A stretch of 64,000 nt of DNA from Xestospongia bergquistia (lineage: Eukaryota > Porifera > Demospongiae > Haplosclerida > Petrosiidae). The stretch is taken from the NCBI GenBank assembly GCA_963965975.1, contig OZ014417.1, positions 4,011,821 through 4,075,820 on the forward strand, given 5' to 3'. The translations under genes were made by a program, and so were the position numbers. The notes below the pieces were generated by a model. The model made no database searches, was not told where the DNA came from, and saw only the letters and a program-made list of their open reading frames with translations. This document shows positions 48,653 through 63,600 of this stretch, in pieces; the stretch's first letter is position 1, and the number at the start of each line of letters is the position of its first letter.

Positions 48653-51600
48653 TTACTGCAACAACTGATTCTAATTGTAAATAGATTAAAAAAGAAATAA
48701 GACATATTGTTATACCTTACTTTTGACATGATTTTATCAGCTAGGTCATTTCGGTTTAATTTTTCTCTCAATATATCCACAAATTTAGTCAAAATACCAG
48801 GATTAAGCTTGACAAGATCTGTTATTTCATCAAGAATATTTTCAAGACGCTCCTTGTTTGTACTTCCACAACTCCTGTCTCGGATTCTTCTGTAAAAAGC
48901 CTCAGAAATGATCATTTCTGAATATAGTTTTCGTGCTAAATCAAAGGGGTCAATAGTTGATTCAACAATAATGTCAGTACACTGAGCTAGTGCTATCCTG
49001 GCCAAATCACAATTACTTGAAGAAGTAATACCAGAACCTGTATATGAAAAGAGAATTTTTGATAATTGATCAAAATAACTACAATATAACATAAAAATTT
49101 TTTAAAATTCTAAGCAATTACTTTAAAAAATGAGTCAGCCAAAAATAATGAAAAAATAGGGAGGTAAAACATTACAAATTATCCTCAATACAAGAATATG
49201 AACATCTTTACATAGGAGCCACATTGCCATAGACATTTTAGCAGTACACATTTCTCTGTTATAAAATTTGTGACAATGTGCAGAATATATTATATGTCCA
49301 TTTGCAGATACTTTAATTGTAACAGAGATAGAATAACTCATAAAAAGTTAAGATATGTTTCAGTTAATCTTACAGTCCAAACAAACATCTAAAAAGCATA
49401 TTAATATCTACCTTTAGAGAATATACTGCTATTAGTGCAATTTAGAAAAAGCCAAAGAGATTGTATCTAATATAAAGTGATGTAGGATTATTGCAATGCA
49501 TTTACATGTTATCTACACTATTATCAGTGTCACACATTATACTTTGTTGTGATAACAAGAAGCTAATGCTAATTAAATTATTCAGTTTAAAATCCAACAA
49601 TTTCATAAAGGTAGCATACACTTTGTGAATAATGTCCTTCATATAGTTTACATTCCATAAACACTAGAAAGTGAAAATGTCTCATTGTAAAATTGTTGTA
49701 TAAAATTGGCTAAGAATTTTCATACTCACCTAACGTAGGTGTGTCATCTAACCTTCCAGGCACTAATTGGTGATATTATTTAATACAAGGAACCATTAAC
49801 AGTATACTAACCATTAAAGTGGAGGTCCTCAGATATGGTTTCTATCTCCTCTTCACTTAATGGAGGACAAGCAAGATCCTATAGCATATAACAGAATTTA
49901 GTATACTAAGTATGGTACAGCACAAAATATGCTGTAAGCATCATATAGTACAGAACGTAGCAGAAGAATGATAGAATACAGAATGTGATTTAAGTATGAT
50001 ACATGACAATAGACTTGTACAACATTCAAACTAACTTATACTTACCAAAGGATTACGTCCAGCAAACACACTGAGGTGACTGCAACGCTCCTTTACTGAC
50101 TTATGTTTAAATGATACCAGTGATGATGAGAAATCAGGACACCTTTTCACTATGTGCTGAAGATGGACATCTTGAAGTGGCCGATCATCATTGAAAAGTG
50201 CTTTTGTTACTAAAGGAGCAATGCAAAGAAAAGGATCATGAGCTCCCACAACATGCTTGATGTCCACCTTCTTGGTATACTTCTCATCACTAACATTACA
50301 TTTTCTAAGTACTGATCGAGCAATGTCTTTGATATTATAAAGTGTTCTCTCACTGACAAGAAGACTACGAGCTTTTGCTACATCACTAGGAGCAATGAGG
50401 TACTCCTCACATTTAAATGAATGCATTTCACTTAATTGCAATACAGTCTTAATAACACTGTTAAAAACTTTGTGGCTTTTCTTGATGTCCTCCATTGATG
50501 TAACTATTGTAACACAACGATAGTGCTCAGTTACTTCAACAATAACTTCAACGTCATCATTCTCCCAATAAATACCATTTGTCCATACATGACAACGACG
50601 AGTTAACATTTGAATTTGTGGATCACTATCAGCAATTTTGCCAGCTTTATTATGTACTGGTAGACAAAAAATGCGAGAAAGGCTAAAAAGAAGGAGATGA
50701 AGAAATCTTGTTGAGAGGAATTGGTTAGGATCAGGACACCAGAGACACCATCCTAATCCATTTTCTATTACAATATCTGTTGGTGGCTCAGCATAAATAA
50801 GAGATGGAAAAAACAAGAGCTCATTTGATGGCTCATCCGATGGAGCTGAAATATTGGTTTCGAATTTTAGTGTATTTGCTTCTAAAACATGACAGAACTG
50901 AAGACTTCTAAGGAACCCAATTAACATATGAGTATTATGCTTTGGAAACAATTTTTGCAGAATAGACCTAGGCACAATACCAGTATTACTAGCAATTTTC
51001 TGATGAGCACGTTGAATTTCTTTAGGAGCAAATAGAACACCATTGACTTCAGTGATAAGGGTAGCTCTGTCAATAACAACCCAACTTTGAGCATCATCCT
51101 CATTTTTAAGAAATAAGATGAGACCCTTGTCACTTAAAGTGGTTAGGAATTCCAATAGCACTGACCTATCAGAAGGAAGAGAAGGGTCGTCATGCTTTTG
51201 TAAAACATCACATAGCTCCTTCAGGCTAATGGCTACAGTATTCTCTTTACTTCGAAGCAATTGCAAAAAGGAGAATTGAACGTGGCAATAGAAACTAATT
51301 TTATCAGATTGATAGAGTACAGCTTTGCAGCTATAAGAAAGCATAGCAACAAATTCTTTAACACCTTTTCCTCCAGGACGATGACATTCCATAGGTAGGA
51401 ACCCACGATATTCTTGTGAATGGTCAGCTTTTGCAGCAACTTCAGCAACTACTTCAGAAATTTTCTCATAAGCATCATTTATCTCATCACGTCGACTTCC
51501 AATGACAAGTATTTGAGATGGCCTTGATAACTGAAGACTGGCATTCTTTATAAAATTGAACCAGTAGTACAAATCTCTTTTAACAACATCTAGATTGTCG

Positions 51601-54600
51601 GTCATCTTAGAAAGTATGACAAAAACAGCAGGTGTGCTTAGCATGAGATTTTCCAGAATTGCTGCATGACTGCTATAATACTCCTTATGACCTGCAAGAT
51701 CATAAAGGACAATATTTCCCACTTCATGACTTGTAATTGTATGTGCATTAATACCAGTAGTTAGCAGTTCTACTGGAATAGGATCAGATGTATCAAACTT
51801 GTAGTTAGGTGGTTTGTTAGCTCGTTCCATAATGACTGCAGCAAGTGAACTTTTACCTGCACCAATATTACCACAGAAAAAGACTTTGCTGTAGGAATCC
51901 ACAGGGAAGTCTTTTCGACACTGCTCAAATGGCTCAAACATCTTTAAAATATGGAAGCGATCTTCAGCGTCTCGATAAACAAGCTCCATGGCTGTTTGAT
52001 TAAGCCTGTTCTTAGCTATTGGGTTAATCTTTCCTGATGACAAAAGAGATTTCACAACATCACCATGACAATCCATACAGGCAGCATGAAGGGGTGTGTT
52101 ACCAAACTAAACAAATAAAATGTATTAGTAAGTAACATTCTATATAGTTTGTTATATCAATCATTGTGCATGCAATAAGCCCTAATTGACAGGATATAAT
52201 AACTTAACATTCACTGATGACACAAGTCTATCAATCTGAACCATTCATTTTGCTGATATGAAACAAGAGTCTAACAAACATTAAAATAAATTAAATTTCA
52301 ATTGACCAATCAGATTTCACTACCCAGATTCTGGGTAGCATGGGTAACAAAAAGTAGCACTATGTTGTATAGGCTCAAGTATATCTTGTTTGTACAAGGT
52401 CAAAGTTTGTTGGTGGTTGCTATAAAATCAAAACTGTTTACAACACTACAAGTCAGTATTATCATATATTTTTTTAAATCCCTTAATCTTTTTATAGTAA
52501 ACAACATGCTTTGAATGGAAACTTGCAAAGAATGTATGTCCTATTTGCTTTCAATTATTGTAATAGGTTGAAGTTCTTAAATGACCTTTGCTAGACCCTT
52601 TCTTGTGCATTAGGAAAGAAAAGGGTCTACCTCAATAGACTATGAAAATGCTAAATAAATCTGTAATCATTGTAAATGAAATAACTCAATTTAATAGTAG
52701 GAAGGTGAGATAAACATTAATAAGTTTGAACATTTGAGCAATGTATACACAAATAGCTAAGACCGTTTGAAAGTACAATAAAAAAGTAATTAAAAACATT
52801 TTGAAAAAAATGAAAGATGATGCAGTGATGACAATGTCAAAAGAAAGGAAACAAAGTAGGGTTGACATACAAATTCACATTAAAATTCCTACATATGTAG
52901 CCAGGAAAAGCAGTACAGTACAATTTCAATATATACACTATATATTCTTTCATTGGATCTACTGAATTTATAGATGCAAAGTTAATCATGCCATACTGAC
53001 TGGCTACTTATGTAGAGATTTTTAATTTATGTGTTCATCCTACTTTGTTTCTTTCCTTTTTTGCAATATCTTTAAATTTCTCAAATGTTTTTTTAAACTT
53101 GTTTTTTATTACTTCTCTACTGTAATGATAAATGACTCAGACAATAAATTGCTTTATACATCAAATAGTTTGGCTCTTGATACGAAATGTAATGTTATTA
53201 GAACTAACATAAGCTACAAATCATTAAAAATAATGATAATTTAAATCTTGACTAAAAAGATTAAACTCAGCAAATCCAGTGAATGTAACTGACTCCATGC
53301 TTCAATAGTTTGCATTCACTGATGCAATTTAGCAGACTCCAGAAACATTTTATAATGTAACAGAATGTTGCTTGATGGTTACATGATTGTGTAGTTACTT
53401 TATATGACTTTTTTTAAAGTAACATGGTTAAAATATTTTAGGACATAGCAATGTTAACTGTACCATAATCATTTAATGTTTAAACAAAACAAATATACAA
53501 TAAATAAAGGTTATAGTATAAATGACTTAAAACTATTTGAATAAAATATAGTATGCTACCTTGTAACTACAACAATCATAAAATATTTCAACATGATGTT
53601 AAACCAAAGTGAATAGTAAGATTTGTTTTCTGTAATAGTACCTTAAATTGTGACATGAAACCAAAACCTTAAAAGTGTCAACGAACCATTGATAGTTAGA
53701 TAATTGTATAGTTGCTTTATGTTAATTATATGCTTGGAGTAAGCTGGTTAAAACATTTTAGAACATAGCATATCTTATATAGGAATCTTGTTTAGTGAAT
53801 AAACAATGAAATGATATTCACAACTTACCTGGTCAGCAATGTCAGGGTTAGCACTGAATGTGAGAAGAAGCTGAACACATTTATTATTGCCTTTCTTAGA
53901 TGCTATGTACAAAGCAGTTTGCCCATCCTATACATATGTAAAAGGACAAATAAAAATTGCTGATATTAACCAGTTGAAAGTGTAAGCAAACCACACATTA
54001 TCTGATAAAAGGCTATAATAATTCTATAGTATTATGCCACAAACACATTATAACCCAACCAGCAATGCACTGTATTTACACAAACAGTGTGCCTTGACAA
54101 AAATAACCCACAAGTTTTGGCCTTGTTTTATGTCATAGTATCTGTACTATTCCTCAAATTATGTACATATTACAAGTTGGCATACATTGTTTCCAATGTT
54201 AACATTAGCTCCCCTTGACAGGGCATTTTCAATGCCTTCCACATCTCCATCTCTTGAAGATTTCAAAAGCAAATTGTCCTAAATAGTAAAGGTAAAAATG
54301 TCTTAATTTTTATACTAACAAAGAACATATATATATTCTCCTAAATAGTAGGATTAAGGTATACATACACTCATACATATGGAGTGTGTTTGTAATCATC
54401 TTGTTACACTAAAACTATTTATTTGCCAAAATGTTCTTACAACTACTCATAATAATGTCTACATCTGACTGTACTCGTTTTATTTATATCAATATATATG
54501 TCCATGTTTATGTACTTATCAATGCTAAAATCACAAAATTATGCCTATATAACAAATACTACAAAACATAGAATAAGATAGATTGAGAGTATATATACAA

Positions 54601-57600
54601 ATACGTACAAACTTATTACATCATGACTTACAGCCTGTACAACATTTACATTGGTGACATTATCATGAATTAACATCTTCATAATGATGTCATTTTTAGT
54701 CCAACAAGCTGCATGAAGTGCTGTACGTCCATACTAAATGAGATAAGAAAAGCATGACATGAGTCAGTGTAAGTAAAACATAGATCATAAATCAAAAAAA
54801 TGCTTATTAAGTAATGGATACCTCATTGTCTAGAGGGTGCTTTGTGTACAGAGAAAGATGGCCATAACTACACACTCCGGGCAGTGATATATTAAATTAA
54901 TACCATTATATATTTAACAATAATAGGTTTTGTTGCTGTAACTAGCATAGATGCTTAGTAGCATTATACTTGTCTATGATAAAGAAAGAGATTTTACATG
55001 AAGATAAAGGAGTGGACAAAGGACTAAAAAACGTGAAGACAAAGTTGAAATAGCTGATTACTGAAAAGGAAGTGACAATGTATGTTGAATAGAGACTGCA
55101 GCATAATACCAGTATCTCAAAACCAAAGAAGTCAGTCAAAATGGTATGTCACAATTCCAATAGCATGCCAGCATAGTTTAGAATGAACAATTTCTTCAGG
55201 AGTGCTACAAGAAACACAAACTGGACTTTTACTATCTTAAATTACTGCATGGTGTTTGAAGTATGTGTATAAAGAAGACTGCATATGTGTGTATAAATTT
55301 AGTAAGCAAATTGGTCCTTTTGAATACAAGGTCCTAAAAATAAATAGGTTTATTCCATATCCACTAAATTCTATTTACTAAATTATGTGTCGATACAATA
55401 TTATCTTAGAAAGAATATTTGACTTTAAATGCATTGTTTGATAAAGGATCAACTAATATAGGACATGACTAACATGGAGACAGAATAAAAATGGAATAGA
55501 AGGCCAAATGCAAATATTTTAATTCAAGTTGGTAATGAAACATCATAATTGTTTCAATAGTCAAATAATGAATCCTCATAATAACGGTAAAAAAGTGACT
55601 AACAAGCCTCAGTACAAAAAGTCAATCAAAAGAGCTTCAATATATATATATTAAAGTGTAGTTATTAGAAGGCTAGTGATGATGATCAATATTCATGACT
55701 CCTCTTCTAATTGAGAGGTTTATGTAATCTGAAACATTTACGTTATTAAATGCCATGTTACTATTGCTTGGGAGAACAAGCTCTATCATTTAGTGCTACT
55801 ACAGTAATCACGTCCTTCTAGTCCCTAAATAATGTGTGGGGAAAAGTCACATAAAAACAGCAAGACTGGACAAAGAGTGATCATAATCTTATTAAAGCAG
55901 GTGAAATGGTTGTGCCTTTATGTCCTAGTAAGTAATGTGAATAATTACTTATAGATTACAGCCCAAGTTAATTGCTTTACTCTGATATTGAAAAAGTGCT
56001 TATTAAGTAATGGATACCTCATTGTCTAGAGGGTGCTTTGTGTACAGAGAAAGATGGCCATAACTACACACTCCGGGCAGTGATATATTAAATTAATACC
56101 ATTATATATTTAACAATAATAGGTTTTGTTGCTGTAACTAGCATAGATGCTTAGTAGCATTATACTTGTCTATGATAAAGAAAGAGATTTTACATGAAGA
56201 TAAAGGAGTGGACAAAGGACTAAAAAACGTGAAGACAAAGTTGAAATAGCTGATTACTGAAAAGGAAGTGACAATGTATGTTGAATAGAGACTGCAGCAT
56301 AATACCAGTATCTCAAAACCAAAGAAGTCAGTCAAAATGGTATGTCACAATTCCAATAGCATGCCAGCATAGTTTAGAATGAACAATTTCTTCAGGAGTG
56401 CTACAAGAAACACAAACTGGACTTTTACTATCTTAAATTACTGCATGGTGTTTGAAGTATGTGTATAAAGAAGACTGCATATGTGTGTATAAATTTAGTA
56501 AGCAAATTGGTCCTTTTGAATACAAGGTCCTAAAAATAAATAGGTTTATTCCATATCCACTAAATTCTATTTACTAAATTATGTGTCGATACAATATTAT
56601 CTTAGAAAGAATATTTGACTTTAAATGCATTGTTTGATAAAGGATCAACTAATATAGGACATGACTAACATGGAGACAGAATAAAAATGGAATAGAAGGC
56701 CAAATGCAAATATTTTAATTCAAGTTGGTAATGAAACATCATAATTGTTTCAATAGTCAAATAATGAATCCTCATAATAACGGTAAAAAAGTGACTAACA
56801 AGCCTCAGTACAAAAAGTCAATCAAAAGAGCTTCAATATATATATATTAAAGTGTAGTTATTAGAAGGCTAGTGATGATGATCAATATTCATGACTCCTC
56901 TTCTAATTGAGAGGTTTATGTAATCTGAAACATTTACGTTATTAAATGCCATGTTACTATTGCTTGGGAGAACAAGCTCTATCATTTAGTGCTACTACAG
57001 TAATCACGTCCTTCTAGTCCCTAAATAATGTGTGGGGAAAAGTCACATAAAAACAGCAAGACTGGACAAAGAGTGATCATAATCTTATTAAAGCAGGTGA
57101 AATGGTTGTGCCTTTATGTCCTAGTAAGTAATGTGAATAATTACTTATAGATTACAGCCCAAGTTAATTGCTTTACTCTGATATTGAAAAAGTGATAGAG
57201 TGACAAGAAACAGATCTCTAATTAAAAGTCTCATAAAAAACTAATGAAGGTATTTGTGATCCTTTATTTGCAATGATAGAACAATGTAAATGGAAGGAAT
57301 CTCAGGTGAATCCATTGATTCTATCACTTCTGAATGCTCCTGATGCTGTGTGCTTTTTGGTCACTGATCAACAGCTAAACAATATGGTTTGGTTTATCCT
57401 AATAGTGAAGAAATTACAATTGTTGGAATTGACCCAACATTTAATCGGTACTTTAGTGTCACTGAAAGTATGTATTGTTATTTACAACTTTTTCTACTAA
57501 ATCTGAAAAAAACATCTTGTGTTATTAGGACCAATGCTGATTTATTATCATAAATCAAACAATTTTATCATTTTATGGCATCAAGCATGGTTGAATTAAG

Positions 57601-60600
57601 CCCAAAGTTGAATAGTTTAGTATGTTATGGGGCATATGGTGAGAAAGGTATACCTGATGTCTGTCAAAATCAGTTTCACAAATCGACTCATTTACTGTTT
57701 TTTTTTCATGTTAAAGACCACATTTTCAAAGGTCATATGGATAACTTTGCATTAGAGAATATAATTCATTAGAGATATTATTGGGTACCAAGAGGGTTAA
57801 TTTGTTAAGCTACTTGTCTAGTTTTATTTGAGTGTTTTCACAGCATCAAGTATACATCAAGTCAAAATTTAACACCAGTTTGTATTAAAAGTGGTCTTGG
57901 AAATCCAACAAAGGAGTTTACAAACAGCACAAATGAATCAGCTAATACTAGAATTAAAGAAAAGACTAACTATAAGTGATCTGACGTACCTGATCTTTTG
58001 GCTAATATAAGAATTAGTCAGCAAACACATGTGCAATATTGAACAAGTATTTATTAAAAATACTAGGTTATACATGGTCTCAGAATGATACTTACAGAAA
58101 AAGTGAAACCTAAGACAAGAAAAGGAGTGCATTATGAATCAAGTACACAAGTTACCTCTACTCCAACATCTAATTTTCTCATACTGAAACATCAACTATA
58201 TTGCCAAATGATTCATCAGAACCTTTTAGTGGAATGGGACCAAGGCAACTAAATTGGCGATAGATTCATAATTGAACACAAAGACACCAGGAGTACCCAC
58301 AGGCAAATTGGTAGTTAGTTACACTGATTTGCAAAAAAACATGTTTTAAGAATTGTGCTAATAATCAGACAAAAGGTCTCTGCTCACATGCTTTAGCAGT
58401 TGTCAAACCATAAGGAACGTTGAGCACTTCTTGAATAGTATGGTGAGCCAAAACAAGAAAAGTAACCAAAAATATATTCCATCTCATTTAAATCAAAATC
58501 TAGTTTATTGTAAAATATTACTACAACTAGATCTCATGCTATTAACAAACTAATTCTACTCAAATATCACCCGGTACATCATCAAGTAGATTGTTCAGTA
58601 CTGACACATCAGATACTGCTCACTGTGATCAATCCTTTGTTCTTTAGTTTCTATAGTTGAATTTTCCCATTTGAGTGTATTTTCAGTACAGAGCAAATTT
58701 TAAAAACCATCTTTCTGCCACTTCATCTCTTAAACAACAGTACAAATACAAGAAGCTATAGTCAGTCCCTTTGTTCCATCAGTTTCCATGGTTGACTCTA
58801 CATGCTTGTATTTATTCAACATTACTCTGCAGATATTTAACCAGATTCAAGCTACTGTTTCACCTTTACAACCAACAATGCAATCCTCCATTTGAAAACT
58901 TTTTTGGTATGGTACATTTCCAACTTTTCCTTTATCTTCAAAATAAACTTGGTGTAATTTTGTAGACTGTTCATTAAGACACCAATAACAAACTAACTGT
59001 CTGCTCCATTTGAGCCATTTATTCCAAAATTTCTGACCAAGAGAATCACTAAATGCTAGGGTTGCAAATGTAAAATCAAAGATAGATATGAACCCTCTTC
59101 ACAAATGATCTCATTTTTGCTAGAATGAAAAGGAAACCCTATGTAGCAGGACATGGATCAGTTAATTGCCCCACCTAACCACAAGCTTCCTGTGATCATT
59201 TCTCCATGTAGATTTTTAAAAATATTCAGACCCAATCTTTTAATGCACGATCTCTAGTTACTCCTGAAGACATTAAAGACAACCTAAGAAAGACCTGTTC
59301 GCAAACAATACTAATTGTATATATTTGGATACTCAGAATGACTAGTCATCTGTCACTCGACAAGTTATTGATGTCATGGTTATCACTTATATATAAAACA
59401 ATTGATGAGGCATCATTCACTATTATTAATATAGTTCATTGTTTGTTATTATTTATATATTTTATGGTTTATTATTATTTTTATATTTAATCATTAGTTA
59501 TTGTTATATTTCACATAGCAAGATGTTTAGAAATTGTAAGTATGGACATTTTATTACTATAACATACATGACTCCCTCAGGCCCCACAAATAGACTATTG
59601 TAACTTTAGGTCCTCAGGTCCTTTTAACAAAACCTATCAGTAATTTTTTACAACAAAGTTAGTATTGATTGTATTAAAGATACATCTTAAGCAAACTTCC
59701 GTTGCACCTTTTGGTCATGTCCACTAATAATACTGACTACGTTTGGCTTTGCAAGTGTATTCTTGAATAAAGAAGCTTACTAGCAAAGGATATGATGCAC
59801 ATAAGATGTTACCTGAGCTGATCATTAGATTTTTGAAAGCCACTACTGAGAGAATGTCTTTATTAAAAGAACTTTCTACACAATGATCTGCTGATATAGT
59901 GTAGTTTTATAATAGTAAATTCATTGGCTTAATAGCTGCTTTAATGGTTAGCAACAATACTACATTATATGCCAACTTGAGCAAAGTGTATATACCAGCT
60001 GCTAGTTTAAACAAAAGTGAACCAGAAGAATTAATGATTCCAGAATTAAAGTGTTGGATTCAATGTCAGAAGGCATCAGTTAAGGGAAAGAACGCTGGCC
60101 TAATTGCTCAGTGACTATTATATAATGATTATTTAATACAATGAAATATACTAAACAACAACAACATACCAGGTTGAGCACAGTCTATTGGTTTATAATA
60201 ATAATAGAAGGATAGCTGTGACAAGCTACACCTGCTGCTACCATAATAGGCACAATCCTTATATGGGGGTGGGTTTAGTTGACCAAGTGACTCTTAGCTG
60301 TGAAACCAGTAACACTGATTGAACAAAGGAGCAATACATTAACTATAAGATCATTTATTGTGTATATGTAAACATTACTTCTTTCTACATAGGGTGAATA
60401 AATAACCTGTTTAAAATCAATGGAATGTAACACTGGAATAAAATATTATGATGTAACACTTCAAATGTTTGTATTTACTACTTTGAAAACTCACACCATG
60501 GTATATAAGAAACCATTTACCAAATACAGTGAAGAACAGCTTTTCAGATCATTTTAGATCTAAAATAGGATCAAAATCACGTGCATAATCTTGGCCTGTT

Positions 60601-63600
60601 AGTGAGGAGTCAAGTGTTACGTTTCTTAGAAATTTTACTAAGCTAATCCATTCAAATGACATAAAGAAAGACAACTTGGCAAATGAAAGCATTCTGGGTC
60701 AAATACCTTATTTTATTAGTTTTATTTATAATGGTGACATAGAAGTACATAAGCAACTAGTGGTGATGATGTATCAATTCAACCAAAGACATCACACAAC
60801 TCATTCTCTTCAAATCCAAAGTTTCAATGAATCATAGTTTTCTTTCAGGGCAGGTAGGTGTTTGTTTTGAAGACACCCACATAAAGACTGTGGTAATATT
60901 GTAAAATATGCCAAATGTGAGGGTGGTTGTGTTGGGAAGCTTGAGAAGAGGAAAATGGGAGTGAATGGAAAGATGAACTCTGATTATTGGTACAAGGTGA
61001 ACCACAGACAGTAACTGACATCATTGACTCAACACTAGTAATATACACTGTAATTGGCCATTTATTTCATTAACAACAGCTGGCAAAGGGTTATGTGCTA
61101 GTTCTTCATCTATCCAAGTTGTTTGCTTTCTTTTCTTAAAAGCCTTTCCTCCTTTCCATCCTTGTCATTTTGGCAAAGTCACTGTTGGCAGCTTAGATAA
61201 ATGACAACTGCTTTTACTTTTTGAAAGAGACTGTACAAAGTAAGACTGTTTACTACAGTTTTTAGCTACAACTACTAGTGTCAAGATATTCCACTTGAGT
61301 AGAACTGTGGAAAAGAGCAGAGGAAATTGTACCAGGTATCTTCAGTAACTTTTCTGCTTTACTAATAAACTATTTGAAGTGCAGCTATGGGCATGCCAAG
61401 ATGAGAAGAGAAATATAACAGATTAATAGAAACAGAAACAGTCTCACCTTGGTCTTTATCTTCAACTAATAAATCACAGAGGCTGAAACTAATGTCTCTC
61501 TTTTTTAGATATTTTTATCATTGGTATCTAGTCATGGAAAACCACCTTGTCTGTTATTTCAAAAGTTTATAGCTTGCTAAAAATTAAATATAGCTGATCA
61601 ATCCAATTTAGGTAAAAGAATGTGGAATTGTGATGAAACTGGAATTTGCACAGCTCTACAATCAAAAAAATCTGTCACGAAAGAGTTCAAGGTGAGTTCA
61701 TGAAACAGGTGGAGGGTCAGGAAGAGAAAGCATAACAGTTCATGGTTGCTGCTCTGCCAATGGAGAACGTCTGCCTCCTTATATCATTTACAAAGGGAAA
61801 AACATGCCCTCTACATGGAGTAAGGGTGGTCCAGCAGGATCTGCATATAGTACAAGTGAGTTAGGTTGGATGGAAAAGGAAAATTTCCTATCATGGTTTG
61901 AAAAAATGTTCCTGCCTGCTATAGCTAACATTCTTCAGACAGGGCATTTGGTACTTTTTGTTGATGGCCATCACTCACACCTTAGCCTCAGCTTAGTGAA
62001 GCTAGCGAGAGAAAAACAAGTTGAGCTCATCTGTCTTCCACCACATATCACACACATTCTGCAGCCGATGGACATGGGTGTGTATGGGCCGTTCAAACAG
62101 GAGTTGAAGCACATACTTAAAGAGTATAAAACATCTACCAGAGCTGCAAATGTTAACAAAGAAATATTTCCATCAATACTCAAAATGTTATGGGACAGGA
62201 CCATAAAACCACAACATTGTATTGGTTGTTTTCGACACAGTGGAATTTATCCCTTTAATATGTCCGGTATTCCAACTTGAAAATTCTCACCATCACTTCC
62301 CTTTGGTGACTCTACACCAACAATATCTTGTAATGAACATACACTATGAGGAGAACTCAGGCAGTTTTTTGTCAAAACACTCCAGCCAAAGAAGGCAATA
62401 AACAACAAAAAAAAAGACATGTCAAAGGTCATTATCATTAACGAGCAATGAAGTTTATGAAAGGCTGGCTGAGGAGGAGGGGCAAAAAGAAACAGCAATG
62501 ACAAAAAAAGAAAAAAAAGTAAAAGCAACTAACAAAAGCAAAAGGCAGCCTTTGCCAGAGGCATTAAGTGTAGATGGAGATGAGAAGCATTGCCAAGTGT
62601 GTGGAGATGAATATGATGACAATGAGAAAGATGAATGAATGGGTTGTTCTGGGTGTTGGAGGTGGTTTTATTACCACTGGAAAATATACCAGAAAGTGAC
62701 TGGTTTTGCTCACATTGCCGTACCTAAAAGCCATTTTGTAACATATTAAAGCAAGCATTTATCATTTTTAAAATTTTTATCCACCATGATATACTAAATT
62801 AAAAGTTAACAGAATTATCCGGAAATATACATTATTAGTGAATACTAGTATTTATGTCAAATGTAAAAAATGAGAGCAGTTATTTAGGTTTTAAGAATAT
62901 TTCCAACTACAGTGAAAGTTTTAGAAGGTATGGTGATAGTTTTGCTCCAATATACTGACTGTGAGTTGTACAATCTGCAGTTGAACAAAAGAATTAATGG
63001 AATTACCCTGACTTACCTTAACATGCATTTTCAATACCTAGCCATAAGAGAGCAGGTTTATCTCAAAGATATTTATCAAACCTTTTTGATACACAAAAAG
63101 TAAGCTCACTCACATGAGGTTTCTGACAGGATCCAGCTAAATCTAACCCAAAATAATCAGTGATACTTGAAGGCTCTGCTGAGAAGCGTAATAACACACT
63201 GATAAAGAGCTCCTTTGGACACCATGTGGCACTAACTAAGCATGCTCAGAAGTGTAAACACCTAAGAAGGTGGAGTCTGATAATTAACATATGATCTTTT
63301 TTGCAAAGAAGCAAGAATGAGCACCGCATTCTTGGAAATAATTGATGCATTCTTTTCAGATAGCAAGTACATTAGTTCCTGGTTACAGCAACTGCACAAC
63401 TGAATTTCTAAGTCACTTTGTCGTTTATTAGTTGGCAGTGTCTGCCGTATGGAAGTTCTGTCTGATTATACGACCAGCTGATTTTTAAATTTTATTACAG
63501 ATATTATGACTGCTTTATTATTGTTTAATTTATGGACCTGTGTACAGAAGTAGTTTGCCTAGGTCTAATATGGACTCATCAGAAAAGATAGTATTGCCAA

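Noticed and set aside
54942-56335. Two identical 65-codon minus frames as a duplicated gene
   Set aside because: They are by-products of the 1,197-bp tandem repeat, low in complexity and without a recognised domain.
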